Positions 41,915-50,548 of a stretch of DNA of 64,000 nt are shown here, in pieces. How positions within the stretch are numbered: the first letter of the stretch is position 1; each line of letters begins with the position of its first letter. The translations under genes were made by a program, and so were the position numbers. The notes below the pieces were generated by a model, which worked only from the letters and a program-made list of their open reading frames with translations, was not told the origin of the DNA and ran no database searches. The stretch is from assembly GCF_047149785.1 (NCBI RefSeq), contig NZ_BAAGBE010000001.1:3530854-3594853 (forward strand), given 5' to 3'. This stretch comes from Nitrobacter sp047149785 (GTDB lineage: Bacteria > Pseudomonadota > Alphaproteobacteria > Rhizobiales > Xanthobacteraceae).

Positions 41915-42568
41915 TCATTTCGCGCCGGAGATCACTCCCTCGCGGGTCTTGATGGCCTTGTAATACGCCCACCACAGGTGCGCCGCCGCGCCGCGCAACG
42001 GTCGCCACGGCTCGGCGAGGGGCGCCATCTGCTTAGGCGTGGGCCGCGTCGTCAGTCCGAGGCCGACCTTGATCGCCTCCTGGAGCGCGACGTCGCCGGC
42101 AGGCCACGCGTCGCCATGGCCGAGACAGAACAGCAGGTAGACGTCGGCGGTCCACGGTCCGATGCCGCGGTACCGGACCAGCGCCGCATGGGCGGCGTCG
42201 GCATCCTCTTTCGCGAGCACATCGAGGTTGAGGCGGCGCGCTGCGATCTCGCGCGCGAGCAGTTTCAGCGTGGTGATCTTCGCCGCCGACAATCCCAGCC
42301 GGCCGAGCCGGTCGGCGCGCGCTTTGCGGATCGCATCGTGATGGAACGGCGCGAAGGCGGAACTGAGCCGTCCCCAGATCGCGCTCGCGCTTGCGGTCGA
42401 AAGTTGCTGGCCGCAGACGATCGTGGCGAGCCCTTCGAAGCCGGGCGCGCGGCGGCGCAGCGCGGGAAGGCCAGTGCGTTCGAGGATCGGCTTCAGCCGC
42501 GGATCCTGTCGCACCAGCGCGGTCAAGGCGTCGTCGAGATCGGCCTGGGTTTTCAGGTGGACGGTCAT
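41915..42568 (-). CDS. DNA-3-methyladenine glycosylase II-like (AlkA, HhH-GPD)
   Basis: A 217-aa base-excision repair glycosylase removing alkylated purines. It has a short N-terminal region, then GLATIVCGQQLSTASASAIW, and a helix-hairpin-helix VRYRGIGPWTADVYLLFCLG followed by the catalytic Asp in DAWPAGDVALQ. The AlkA N-terminal domain is absent, as in many alphaproteobacterial forms. ATG 42568; divergent from gluQ. Confidence 0.92.
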   Translation of the reverse strand: MTVHLKTQADLDDALTALVRQDPRLKPILERTGLPALRRRAPGFEGLATIVCGQQLSTASASAIWGRLSSAFAPFHHDAIRKARADRLGRLGLSAAKITTLKLLAREIAARRLNLDVLAKEDADAAHAALVRYRGIGPWTADVYLLFCLGHGDAWPAGDVALQEAIKVGLGLTTRPTPKQMAPLAEPWRPLRGAAAHLWWAYYKAIKTREGVISGAK

Positions 42569-42722
42569 TGGAAGTTCGATTCGAGGTCATCAGGCGCGGA
42601 CTTGACCCGCGCATCCATCTCATATCGAAAAAACAGTCTTGGGTAAGAACAGTCTTGGAAAGATAGATGGCCAGGCACAGGCGCGCGCAGCGCCGCCGTT
42701 CTACAAACGGTTATGGCCGGCC

Positions 42723-43619
42723 ATGACGGGATATGGATATCAAGTCATGTTGCCACCCGTTTTCCGTTTTGCGCCGTCGCCGAACGGCTTTCTGCATCTT
42801 GGCCACGCCTATTCGGCGCTGCTGAATTCCGAACTGGCGCGGCGAGGCGGCGGACGTTTCCTGCTGCGGGTCGAGGACATCGACGCGACCCGCTGCCGTG
42901 CCGAATTCGAGGCTGCGATCTACGAAGACCTCGGCTGGCTCGGGGTTGCCTGGGAAACGCCGGTGCGAAGGCAGTCGGACCATCTTGCCGATTATCGCGG
43001 GGCGCTCGACCGGTTGGCCGCGCTCGGGTTGCTCTATCCGAGTTTCGAGAGCCGCGCCCAGATCGTGGCTTTGGTGAAGGCGCGGGAAACGGACGGATAC
43101 TGGCCGCGCGATCCCGACGGCGCGCCGCTCTATCCAGGCACGGCAAAGTCGCTTTCCGTCGTCGAACGCGAGCGGCGGCTGCGATCCGGCGCGCCTTACG
43201 CGCTGCGGCTGGACATGGACGCCGCGTGCGGGCTCGCCGGCGATCTCACATGGACGGAGCGGGGCTCCGGCCCCGGCGGGGAGACGGGCGAGATCGTCGC
43301 GCGGCCAAAAGCCTGGGGGGACGTCATCCTCGCGCGCAAGGACACGCCGACCAGCTATCATTTGTCGGTGGTGATCGACGACGCCCTGCAGGGCGTCACC
43401 GAGGTGGTGCGCGGGCAGGACCTGTTCCGGTCGACCGCCGTGCACCGGCTGCTGCAAGCGGTCCTCGGCCTGCCGCAACCGGTCTATCGCCACCATGATC
43501 TGATCCGCGACGGCGCCGGCAAGAAGTTGTCGAAGTCGTCGGAGGCGACGGGCTTGCGGGAATTGCGTGCCCGGGGGATCACGGCCGAGGAAATCAGGAG
43601 ACTGATCGGCCTGCCCTGA
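42723..43619 (+). CDS. gluQ: Glutamyl-Q tRNA(Asp) synthetase
   Basis: This enzyme glutamylates queuosine in tRNA-Asp. It is a paralogue of the GluRS catalytic domain, here 298 aa. Class I motifs are present: FAPSPNGFLHLGHAYSALL (HLGH) and the KKLSKS signature (GAGKKLSKSS). The zinc-binding Cys pair that usually follows YPC in this family reads YPSFESR, so zinc is probably not bound. The start is uncertain among 42639, 42723 and 42747. It lacks the anticodon-binding domain, as expected. Confidence 0.9.
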   Translation: MTGYGYQVMLPPVFRFAPSPNGFLHLGHAYSALLNSELARRGGGRFLLRVEDIDATRCRAEFEAAIYEDLGWLGVAWETPVRRQSDHLADYRGALDRLAALGLLYPSFESRAQIVALVKARETDGYWPRDPDGAPLYPGTAKSLSVVERERRLRSGAPYALRLDMDAACGLAGDLTWTERGSGPGGETGEIVARPKAWGDVILARKDTPTSYHLSVVIDDALQGVTEVVRGQDLFRSTAVHRLLQAVLGLPQPVYRHHDLIRDGAGKKLSKSSEATGLRELRARGITAEEIRRLIGLP

Positions 43620-43716
43620 AATTGCCGCAACGTGGAATGCTTGGATTCAAATTGCTCCCGCGTGACTCCAGCGGCTGGGCCGTGGCATGCTGGCGCGGGG
43701 CTGGGGGAAGGACATC

Positions 43717-44970
43717 ATGGCGCCGACATCGCGTGCGTCGCGCAAGCCGCACAAGCCTAAAAAGCGGCCGGCAAAAACGCGTGCTCCGAAGCCTGCGAAG
43801 CCGCGGAAAGGCAGGCGGGCGTCGGTGCAATCGCCGGCCGCCATCGTCGAGGCTGCGCTGGCGGCGTTCGCGCACGAGGTGCGCACGCCGCTTACCGGAA
43901 TTCTCGCCGTCAGCGATCTGCTCGCCACCTCCGATCTCGGCGAGCGCGAACGACGCTGGGTCGAGACCATCAAGGCCGGCGCCGACCACCTCGCCAGTCT
44001 GGCGACGCTGTTCGTCGATGCGGCGCGAAGCCGCCAATCCGCGCCAGGCGGGCGACAGGATTTCTTCGATCTGCGCGCGCTGGCGCGCAACGCCGGCGAT
44101 TCGCTTGCCGGCCGCGCAACCGCCAAGGGGCTGCGCTCGTCGGTCGAAATCTCCGATAGGCTGCCCGTGTTCGTGACCGGCGATCCGGTTCGCCTGCGCG
44201 CGGCGTTGGAGAACCTGATCGACAATGCCGTCAAGTTCACGGAGCAGGGCGACGTGGCGCTGAAGGCCACGGCGTCGCGGCGGTCGAAGGGAAGGGTCGG
44301 GGTGACGTTTGCGGTGTCCGATAGCGGTATCGGCCTGTCGCTTGCCGAGATCAAACGATTGTTCCGCCCCTTCTCGCAGGCCAACGTCTCGATTGCGTCG
44401 CGCTTCGGCGGCGCCGGCCTCGGGCTGTCCTCGGTGAAGCAACTGGCGCGCGCGATGGGCGGCGACGTCATAGTGGCGCAACGGCGCGGCGGCGGCACCA
44501 CGTTCACCCTCACCGTGCTGCTGGCGCTGGCCGAGGGGCCGACAGTGACCCGGCCGGGCGACGATCCCGACACATCTCCGGTTTCTTCGCACGGACTGCG
44601 GGTTCTCAGCGTCGAGGACAATCCGTTCGGCCGCGTCGTGCTCAACGCAATTCTCACGGAACTCGGCCATCAGGCCGAGTTCGTCGGGCGAGGCGAGGAC
44701 GCCGTCCGCCGCATCGCGCAAGGGGACTTCGATGCGGTGCTGATGGACATGGTGCTGCCCGGCATCAGCGGGATCGAATCGATCAGGCGGATCCGGGCTC
44801 TTGATGCGCCGCCGGGACGGGTCGCCATCATCGGCGTTTCCGGCAGAAACGACGACGAGGCGGCATCGCGCGCGGCCGGCGGGGATGCGTTCCTGGTCAA
44901 ACCGATCTCTCCGCGCGCTTTGGCGACTGCGCTGCTTGAAGCGAAACGCCGCGCGGCAGCCGCGACTTGA
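43717..44970 (+). CDS. Hybrid histidine kinase (HisKA-HATPase-REC)
   Basis: A 417-aa soluble protein. Its Lys/Pro/Arg-rich disordered N-terminus (1-45) has no sensor domain. HisKA follows with His53 in AFAHEVRTPLTG, then HATPase with LENLIDNAVKF and GGAGLGLSSVKQL, and a C-terminal receiver with Asp344 in VLMDMVLPG. ATG 43717 follows GGGGGAAGG. It lacks an input domain, so it may respond through protein partners. Its last 74 bp overlap the convergent yihY-like gene. Confidence 0.9.
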   Translation: MAPTSRASRKPHKPKKRPAKTRAPKPAKPRKGRRASVQSPAAIVEAALAAFAHEVRTPLTGILAVSDLLATSDLGERERRWVETIKAGADHLASLATLFVDAARSRQSAPGGRQDFFDLRALARNAGDSLAGRATAKGLRSSVEISDRLPVFVTGDPVRLRAALENLIDNAVKFTEQGDVALKATASRRSKGRVGVTFAVSDSGIGLSLAEIKRLFRPFSQANVSIASRFGGAGLGLSSVKQLARAMGGDVIVAQRRGGGTTFTLTVLLALAEGPTVTRPGDDPDTSPVSSHGLRVLSVEDNPFGRVVLNAILTELGHQAEFVGRGEDAVRRIAQGDFDAVLMDMVLPGISGIESIRRIRALDAPPGRVAIIGVSGRNDDEAASRAAGGDAFLVKPISPRALATALLEAKRRAAAAT

Positions 44971-45790
44971 TTATGGCCGCGTTCAATTCGCCGCCGAACA
45001 CGAAGATCGCGGCGATGAAGTAGAGAAACACCAGCGCGATGACGACCGAGGCCAGGCCCGCATACATCGTGACGTAGTTGTTGGCGAAGCGCGCAAGATA
45101 GAGACCGAAGCCGATGCCCGAGATCAACGACGCCAGCATGGTAAAGACGATCCCCGGGATGATTTGAAGGAAGGATCGGCGGCCCGCCGGCAGCCACGCG
45201 TGCAGGATTACGAGCGCGACGAACATCGCAAGACCGGTGATGCCGTAGCGGGCGATGTTGAGCAGGCTTTCATTCGACTCGACGATCAACGGGACGTAGC
45301 GCTTCGCGGCGGCGATGATCAGCGGACCGAGTACGATCAGGAACGCCATCGCCAGCGCCGTCACCGCGGCAACCAGCGTGTAGCCGATCGATTCCAGCCG
45401 CAGCCAGTACCAGCGGCGGTGCTCGACCACCGCGTAGGCGCGGTTGAGCGCCACCCTCAGGCTTTCGACGCCGTTCGACGCGAAATAGACCGCGAGCAGG
45501 GCGCCGACGGTCAGCGCATCGCCGCGCGTCGTCGTCAGCACATCATGGATTTCGCCGGACAATGCATTGGCGACCTGAACCGGCCAGATCTGGAGCATCA
45601 GTTCGGCCGCCTGGTCGGCAAGCTGCTTGGAGCCGAAAAAGCCCGCCAGTGATGTCAGGACGATCAGAAACGGGAAGAGCGCCATCAGCGTGGATAGCGC
45701 GATGTGGCTTGCGATCGCCCAGCCGTCGTCGGCAAGAAACGTGTAGAAGGCGTCCGTCCCGACCAGATAGACGTAGCGGATTTGTTTCAC
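44897..45790 (-). CDS. YihY/BrkB family inner-membrane protein
   Basis: A 297-aa protein with six predicted membrane spans. It has the family features DDGWAIASHIALSTLMALFPFL, FASNGVESLRVALNRAY (a characteristic conserved loop) and PGIVFTMLASLISGIGFGLYL. The function is unknown, and the earlier annotation as RNase BN is wrong. Its 3' end overlaps the convergent kinase gene by 74 bp. Confidence 0.9.
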   Translation of the reverse strand: MKQIRYVYLVGTDAFYTFLADDGWAIASHIALSTLMALFPFLIVLTSLAGFFGSKQLADQAAELMLQIWPVQVANALSGEIHDVLTTTRGDALTVGALLAVYFASNGVESLRVALNRAYAVVEHRRWYWLRLESIGYTLVAAVTALAMAFLIVLGPLIIAAAKRYVPLIVESNESLLNIARYGITGLAMFVALVILHAWLPAGRRSFLQIIPGIVFTMLASLISGIGFGLYLARFANNYVTMYAGLASVVIALVFLYFIAAIFVFGGELNAAIIKSRLPRGVSLQAAQSPKRAERSV

Positions 45791-45935
45791 GTTTCACCCT
45801 GGTCAAGGTCGAAGGGCGCTTCGTCGAAGCCATTTTACTCTCTGATATCAATACATAAAAGGCCAGATCGTTGCGCAGGGCTGAATCTCGTTGCAGACGA
45901 TGGCGCAGCCGTGGCTGCGGTGCTATGTATGAAGA

Positions 45936-46130
45936 ATGACAGTATTTCTGAGCATGATCTTGGTTCCGGTCGCGGTGGCTTCGGTTGTCACCGTGCTGCT
46001 GATGGGTCTCATCAACATGATGCGCGGCGGCAGTCCCAACCGCTCGCAGAAACTGATGCGAATGCGGGTTTTCCTGCAATTCGTTGCGATCGTCATCACC
46101 ATGGTGACGATCTGGGTGATGGGACAGTGA
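45936..46130 (+). CDS. HIG1-domain twin-membrane-span protein
   Basis: A 64-aa protein with two hydrophobic segments (residues ~3-27 and ~44-62) separated by a polar loop with RGGSPNRSQKLMRMRV, the HIG1 (hypoxia-induced gene 1) signature. Mitochondrial relatives modulate respiratory supercomplexes. It lies 30 bp upstream of the cobalamin adenosyltransferase gene, an arrangement I recognise from Bradyrhizobium relatives. Confidence 0.85.
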   Translation: MTVFLSMILVPVAVASVVTVLLMGLINMMRGGSPNRSQKLMRMRVFLQFVAIVITMVTIWVMGQ

Positions 46131-46160
46131 CGGGATCGATGGTCCGGCACCGGGGGGCCA

Positions 46161-46733
46161 ATGGTCGTTCTCAATCGAATCTACACGCGTACCGGCGACG
46201 ACGGCACGACCGCCCTCGGCACCGGTGAGCGCCGCCCGAAATACGACCTCCGTGTCGGCGCCTATGGAACCGTCGACGAGACCAACGCCGCGGTGGGCGT
46301 GGCCCGTCTGCATCTTTCCGGCGCGCCCGATCTCGACGGGATGCTTGGCCGCATCCAGAACGATCTGTTCGATCTGGGCGCCGACCTTGCGGTGCCCCAG
46401 CGCGAGGGCAAAGCCGAACGCTTGCGCGTGTTGTCCAGCCAGGTGGAGCGCCTGGAGAATGATATCGACAGCCTCAATGCCGGGCTTTCTGAGCTGACAT
46501 CGTTCGTGCTGCCGGGAGGGACGCCCGCCGCGGCGTATCTTCATCTGGCGCGAACCGTCTGTCGCCGCGCCGAGCGCATGATGGTGGAACTCGCATCGCG
46601 GTCCGGCGAACCGGTCAACGAGGCCGCGATCCAATACATGAACCGGTTGTCGGACTTCCTGTTCGTGGCCAGCCGGTTTATGAATGACAGGGGCGCGGGC
46701 GATGTGCTCTGGGTGCCGGGTCAGAACAGATGA
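46161..46733 (+). CDS. Cob(I)alamin adenosyltransferase, PduO type
   Basis: Transfers adenosine from ATP to cob(I)alamin to make coenzyme B12. The 190-aa protein has the N-terminal ATP-binding motif TRTGDDGTTALGTGERRPK, YGTVDETNAAVG, and the C-terminal RAERMMVELA and MNRLSDFLFVASR. The upstream partner is HIG1. No cobalamin riboswitch is visible in the 30-bp gap. Confidence 0.93.
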   Translation: MVVLNRIYTRTGDDGTTALGTGERRPKYDLRVGAYGTVDETNAAVGVARLHLSGAPDLDGMLGRIQNDLFDLGADLAVPQREGKAERLRVLSSQVERLENDIDSLNAGLSELTSFVLPGGTPAAAYLHLARTVCRRAERMMVELASRSGEPVNEAAIQYMNRLSDFLFVASRFMNDRGAGDVLWVPGQNR

Positions 46734-46780
46734 TCGGCAGCCGGCAGGTCATTGGGATGACCGGAACCATCACGACGTTA

Positions 46781-46911
46781 ACGGGATCAAAGCCGCAATG
46801 GGATCAAAGCCGGGGATCCGGTTTTTGTTTTGATGCGTTTTCTTGACGCGAACAGGTGCCTAGCCTCGCGGATCAGGCCCGAGGCGAAGCTTAGCTCGAA
46901 AACGCTATAAG
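46781..46911. repeat. Family A repeat, reversed variant
   Basis: Duplicated GGGATCAAAGCCG at 46781-46820, then a GATGCGTTTTCTTGACGCGA core, an inserted CTCGCGGATCAGGCCCGAGG block and end GCTCGAAAACGCTATAAG. It lies between the adenosyltransferase and etfB genes. Confidence 0.75.
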
Positions 46912-47024
46912 GACTGCGATTTTTGGCCTTCGCGCGTTGACCGCCGGAAACGGGACCTTTAGGTTCCGCGCCGAAGCTCACACTCCCGGTTGATCCAGCC
47001 AAAGCTCGGTTCGAGAGAGGGTCG

Positions 47025-47777
47025 ATGAAGATTCTGGTGCCGGTCAAGCGGGTTGTCGATTTCAACGTGCAAATTCGCGTCAAGGGCGACGGGTCCGGCG
47101 TCGATCTCGCCAAGCTCAAGATGTCGATGAATCCCTTCGACGAAATCGCGGTCGAGGAAGCATTGCGTCTTAAGGAGGTCGGCAAGGCGACAGAGGTCGT
47201 GCTGGCGTCGATCGGGCCGGCCGAAGCCGCGGAAACCATCCGTACCGGCCTCTCCATGGGCGCTGACCGCGGTATCCTGGTCAAGGCCGACGCACCGGTT
47301 GAACCGCTGGCGGTCGCCAAGCTCCTCAAGTGCATCGTCGAAGAGGAGGGACCGGGTCTGATCATTCTCGGTAAGCAGGCCATCGACGATGATTCGAACC
47401 AGACCGGCCAGATGCTGGCGGGACTGCTCGGATGGGCCCAGGCGACCTTCGCGTCGAAGCTTGAGGTCGACGGAGCCTACTTCAAGGTGACGCGCGAAGT
47501 TGACGGTGGTTTGCAGACCATCCGGCTGAAAGCGCCGGCGATCGTGACGACGGACCTGCGGCTCAACGAGCCGCGCTATGCCACGCTTCCGAACATCATG
47601 AAGGCGAAGAAGAAACCGATCGTGGAACGGGCCGCCGACCGGTACGGCATTGATATCGCGCCGCGCCTCGAAGTCCTCAGAACGGCCGAGCCACCGGGCC
47701 GCAAGGCGGGCGTCAAGGTCAAGGATGTCGCCGAACTGGTGTCCAGGCTCAGGAACGAGGCCGGGGTAATCCGATGA
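47025..47777 (+). CDS. etfB: Electron transfer flavoprotein beta subunit
   Basis: A 250-aa subunit that binds AMP and forms part of the FAD domain pocket in the EtfAB heterodimer. It carries electrons from acyl-CoA dehydrogenases to ETF-quinone oxidoreductase. Features: MKILVPVKRVVDFNVQIRVK, NPFDEIAVEEALRLKE and LGKQAIDDDSNQTGQM. The stop overlaps the etfA start (ATGA), so translation is coupled. Confidence 0.95.
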   Translation: MKILVPVKRVVDFNVQIRVKGDGSGVDLAKLKMSMNPFDEIAVEEALRLKEVGKATEVVLASIGPAEAAETIRTGLSMGADRGILVKADAPVEPLAVAKLLKCIVEEEGPGLIILGKQAIDDDSNQTGQMLAGLLGWAQATFASKLEVDGAYFKVTREVDGGLQTIRLKAPAIVTTDLRLNEPRYATLPNIMKAKKKPIVERAADRYGIDIAPRLEVLRTAEPPGRKAGVKVKDVAELVSRLRNEAGVIR

Positions 47778-48718
47778 CCACGCTGCTGATTGCCGAACAC
47801 GACCACGCGGCGCTGAAGGATGTCACCGGCAAGGCGCTGACCGCGGCCGCCCAGCTTGGCGCGCCGGTCGATGTGCTCGTCGCGGGTGAAAAGGCCGGGG
47901 GCGCCGCCGAGGAAGCCGCGAAATTGAAAGGCGTCGCGAAAGTGCTGCTCGCGGACGATCCGGCCTACGCCCACGATCTCGCCGAGCCCTTCGCGGCGCT
48001 GATCCGTTCCCTGGCGCCGGGCTACGATGCGTTCGTTGCGCCGGCGACGTCACGCTTCAAGAATGTGATGCCGCGTGTCGCGGCGCTGCTCGATGTGATG
48101 CAGATATCGGAAATCATCAAGGTGGTCGCGCCTGACACGTTCGAGCGGCCGATCTACGCCGGCAACGCGATTCAGACGGTCAAGTCCAGGGATGCCAAAA
48201 AGGTCATCACGGTGCGGACCTCCACTTTCGCCGCGACCGGCGATGGCGGCGATGCTCCGGTGGAGGCCATCGCCGCGGTCGCCGATCCGGGTCTGTCGAG
48301 TTTCGTCGGCGAGCGGGTCGCCAGGAACAATCGTCCGGAACTCGCGTCGGCCAGGATCATCGTCTCCGGAGGCCGCGGCATGCGAAGCAGCGCGAACTTC
48401 GCCAAGTACATCGAACCGCTGGCGGACAAGCTCGGCGCCGGTGTCGGGGCCTCGCGCGCCGCCGTGGATGCGGGCTATGCGCCGAACGACTGGCAGGTCG
48501 GGCAGACCGGCAAGGTCGTGGCGCCGGACCTCTACATCGCCATCGGTATCTCCGGAGCGATCCAGCACCTCGCTGGAATGAAGGATTCCAAGGTGATCGT
48601 CGCGATCAACAAGGATGCGGACGCTCCGATTTTTCAGGTTGCGGATTACGGCCTGGTGGCGGACTTGTATGAGGCGGTCCCCGAACTCACCCAAGAACTG
48701 GGTAAGCTTGGCCGCTGA
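47774..48718 (+). CDS. etfA: Electron transfer flavoprotein alpha subunit
   Basis: A 314-aa partner of EtfB that holds FAD in its C-terminal domain. The FAD signature is GASRAAVDAGYAPNDWQVGQ through GISGAIQHLAGM and VAINKDADAPIFQVADYG. It overlaps etfB by 4 bp and is followed after 106 bp by the 3-hydroxybutyryl-CoA dehydrogenase gene, fitting a role in acyl-CoA oxidation. Confidence 0.95.
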   Translation: MTTLLIAEHDHAALKDVTGKALTAAAQLGAPVDVLVAGEKAGGAAEEAAKLKGVAKVLLADDPAYAHDLAEPFAALIRSLAPGYDAFVAPATSRFKNVMPRVAALLDVMQISEIIKVVAPDTFERPIYAGNAIQTVKSRDAKKVITVRTSTFAATGDGGDAPVEAIAAVADPGLSSFVGERVARNNRPELASARIIVSGGRGMRSSANFAKYIEPLADKLGAGVGASRAAVDAGYAPNDWQVGQTGKVVAPDLYIAIGISGAIQHLAGMKDSKVIVAINKDADAPIFQVADYGLVADLYEAVPELTQELGKLGR

Positions 48719-48824
48719 TGACGATCCGAAGAATGTTCGCCTGGAGCGACGGACTTCGGCGAGCGGTTGTGCAAGAATGGAACGGACTGCGTCTGCGCGG
48801 TTCGGGACCCGGTGAGATGGCAAG

Positions 48825-49706
48825 ATGGCGGCAATGATCAGAAAAGTCGGCGTGATCGGTTCGGGGCAGATGGGCAACGGCATCGCGCATGTGGCGGCCC
48901 TCGCCGGATTCGACGTGATCCTCAACGATCTTTCCCCCGATCAGTTGAAGTCGGCCATGGCCACCATCAACAGCAACCTGTCGCGCCAGGTGTCGAAGAA
49001 GATCATCACCGACGATATGCGTGAGAAGGCGCTTGCCAGGATCGGGCAAACCGAAACCCTCGACGGGCTTGCCGACTGCGATCTGGTGATCGAGACCGCC
49101 GTCGAGAAGGAGGAGGTCAAGCGCAAGATCTTTCAATCTCTGTGCGCGGTGCTGAAGCCCGAAGCCATCATTGCCTCGAACACGTCGTCGATCTCGATTA
49201 CGCGGCTTGCCGCGTCCACCGACCGTCCGGAGAAGTTCATCGGCATTCACTTCATGAATCCTGTGCCGCTGATGGAGCTGGTCGAGCTGATCCGCGGCAT
49301 CGCAACCGGTGATGCGACCTTCGATGCGGCCAAGGAGTTCGTTACCAGCCTCGGCAAGCAGATTGCCGTGTCCGAGGATTTCCCGGCCTTCATCGTCAAC
49401 CGCATTCTGCTGCCGATGATCAACGAGGCGATCTACACGCTGTACGAAGGCGTGGGCAACGTCGAGGCGATCGACGTCGCCATGAAACTCGGCGCCCACC
49501 ATCCGATGGGGCCGCTCGAACTCGCCGATTTCATCGGCCTCGACACCTGCCTGTCGATCATGCAGGTGCTGCACGAGGGGCTCGCTGATTCCAAATACCG
49601 GCCCTGTCCGCTGCTGGTGAAATACGTCGAGGCCGGATGGCTCGGCCGCAAGAGCCAGCGCGGCTTCTACGACTATCGGGGCGAAAAGCCGGTTCCGACG
49701 CGTTGA
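48825..49706 (+). CDS. 3-hydroxybutyryl-CoA dehydrogenase
   Basis: An NAD(P)-dependent oxidoreductase of 293 aa acting on short-chain 3-hydroxyacyl-CoA. The Rossmann motif GVIGSGQMGNGIAHVAA is at the N-terminus. Catalytic region IGIHFMNPVPLMELVELI contains the active-site His. C-terminal domain has LADFIGLDTCLSIM. ATG 48825 is used; an in-frame ATG at 48834 is an alternative. It is probably co-transcribed with etfBA and supports PHB or fatty acid metabolism. Confidence 0.93.
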   Translation: MAAMIRKVGVIGSGQMGNGIAHVAALAGFDVILNDLSPDQLKSAMATINSNLSRQVSKKIITDDMREKALARIGQTETLDGLADCDLVIETAVEKEEVKRKIFQSLCAVLKPEAIIASNTSSISITRLAASTDRPEKFIGIHFMNPVPLMELVELIRGIATGDATFDAAKEFVTSLGKQIAVSEDFPAFIVNRILLPMINEAIYTLYEGVGNVEAIDVAMKLGAHHPMGPLELADFIGLDTCLSIMQVLHEGLADSKYRPCPLLVKYVEAGWLGRKSQRGFYDYRGEKPVPTR

Positions 49707-49749
49707 TCGCAAGCATCGTTTCCGCAGCGCGTGCAGCGGTGCGGATCGC

Positions 49750-50433
49750 TTATTGCGCCAACGATGCCTGAATCAGGTGGATCGCGTCAGGGCTGTCCCA
49801 TTCGGCGGGGCCGGCCATATTGCCGATTTCGCAGCCGCGGCCGTCGATCAGAACCGAGGTCGGCATGCCTATCGCTAGGCCTATTTCTTTAAGCTTTTGA
49901 AATACCTGTGCTTTGTCATCGTGAAAATTGCCGAGGCGGGTCAGGTTGGCCTCTTTCAGGAAGGCCTTCGGCTTGTCGGCATCTCGGGTGTCGATGTTGA
50001 CGGCCACCACCGCGAATTTGTCGCTGCCGAGCTTGCCCTCAAGTTTATCCAGCGCGGGCATCTCCTTGCGGCAGGGGACGCACCAGGTCGCCCACAGGTT
50101 CAGGAGAACGGTCTTTCCCTTCCAGTCCGAAAGCTTCCTGGCCTGACCGTCGCCGTCCATGAAAGCCAGGTCCGGCATCTGGCGCGGCTTCGACGCCATG
50201 GTCAGGGCGGCCACTTCGCCGATGGCGTGGGGGGCGAGTTTTCTGGAGAGCTCCACAGCGGGGCCACAGGGCACGCTGGCGCGGGCCGCCAACCTTGCGG
50301 ACCTGAGATGCCCCGCGCCCAGAAGCGTGGCCGTGACCGCGACGACGATAATGACCGCGACCAGCGGGCCTGTGGGAAGTCCGCTCTGGCCGGGGCGGGG
50401 CGGGGGGGTAGTTTCAGTCATATCGTTTGTCAT
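49750..50433 (-). CDS. tlpA: TlpA/ResA-like membrane-anchored thioredoxin
   Basis: A 227-aa protein with an N-terminal membrane anchor (residues ~20-42) and a periplasmic thioredoxin domain with LWATWCVPCRKEMPALD (WCVPC). In Bradyrhizobium TlpA reduces proteins needed for cytochrome oxidase assembly; this role fits but is inferred. The start is uncertain (50442 TTG, 50433 ATG, 50421 ATG). Divergent from argH. Confidence 0.9.
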   Translation of the reverse strand: MTNDMTETTPPPRPGQSGLPTGPLVAVIIVVAVTATLLGAGHLRSARLAARASVPCGPAVELSRKLAPHAIGEVAALTMASKPRQMPDLAFMDGDGQARKLSDWKGKTVLLNLWATWCVPCRKEMPALDKLEGKLGSDKFAVVAVNIDTRDADKPKAFLKEANLTRLGNFHDDKAQVFQKLKEIGLAIGMPTSVLIDGRGCEIGNMAGPAEWDSPDAIHLIQASLAQ

Positions 50434-50472
50434 CCTGTACAAGATGCGGGTATGCAGGCTTCGGCTTTAGAC

Positions 50473-50509
50473 GGCCTGGAACGAACCAAAGATGGCCTGG
50501 AACGAACCA
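50473..50509. repeat. Tandem duplication in the argH leader
   Basis: GGCCTGGAACGAACCA occurs exactly twice (50473-50488 and 50494-50509), a 21-bp period, about 40 bp upstream of the argH start. It may be a recent slippage duplication or a double binding site. Confidence 0.7.
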
Positions 50510-50548
50510 GATGGATCGATCAGGCAGGTATGAAATGAGCGGCGCGGC

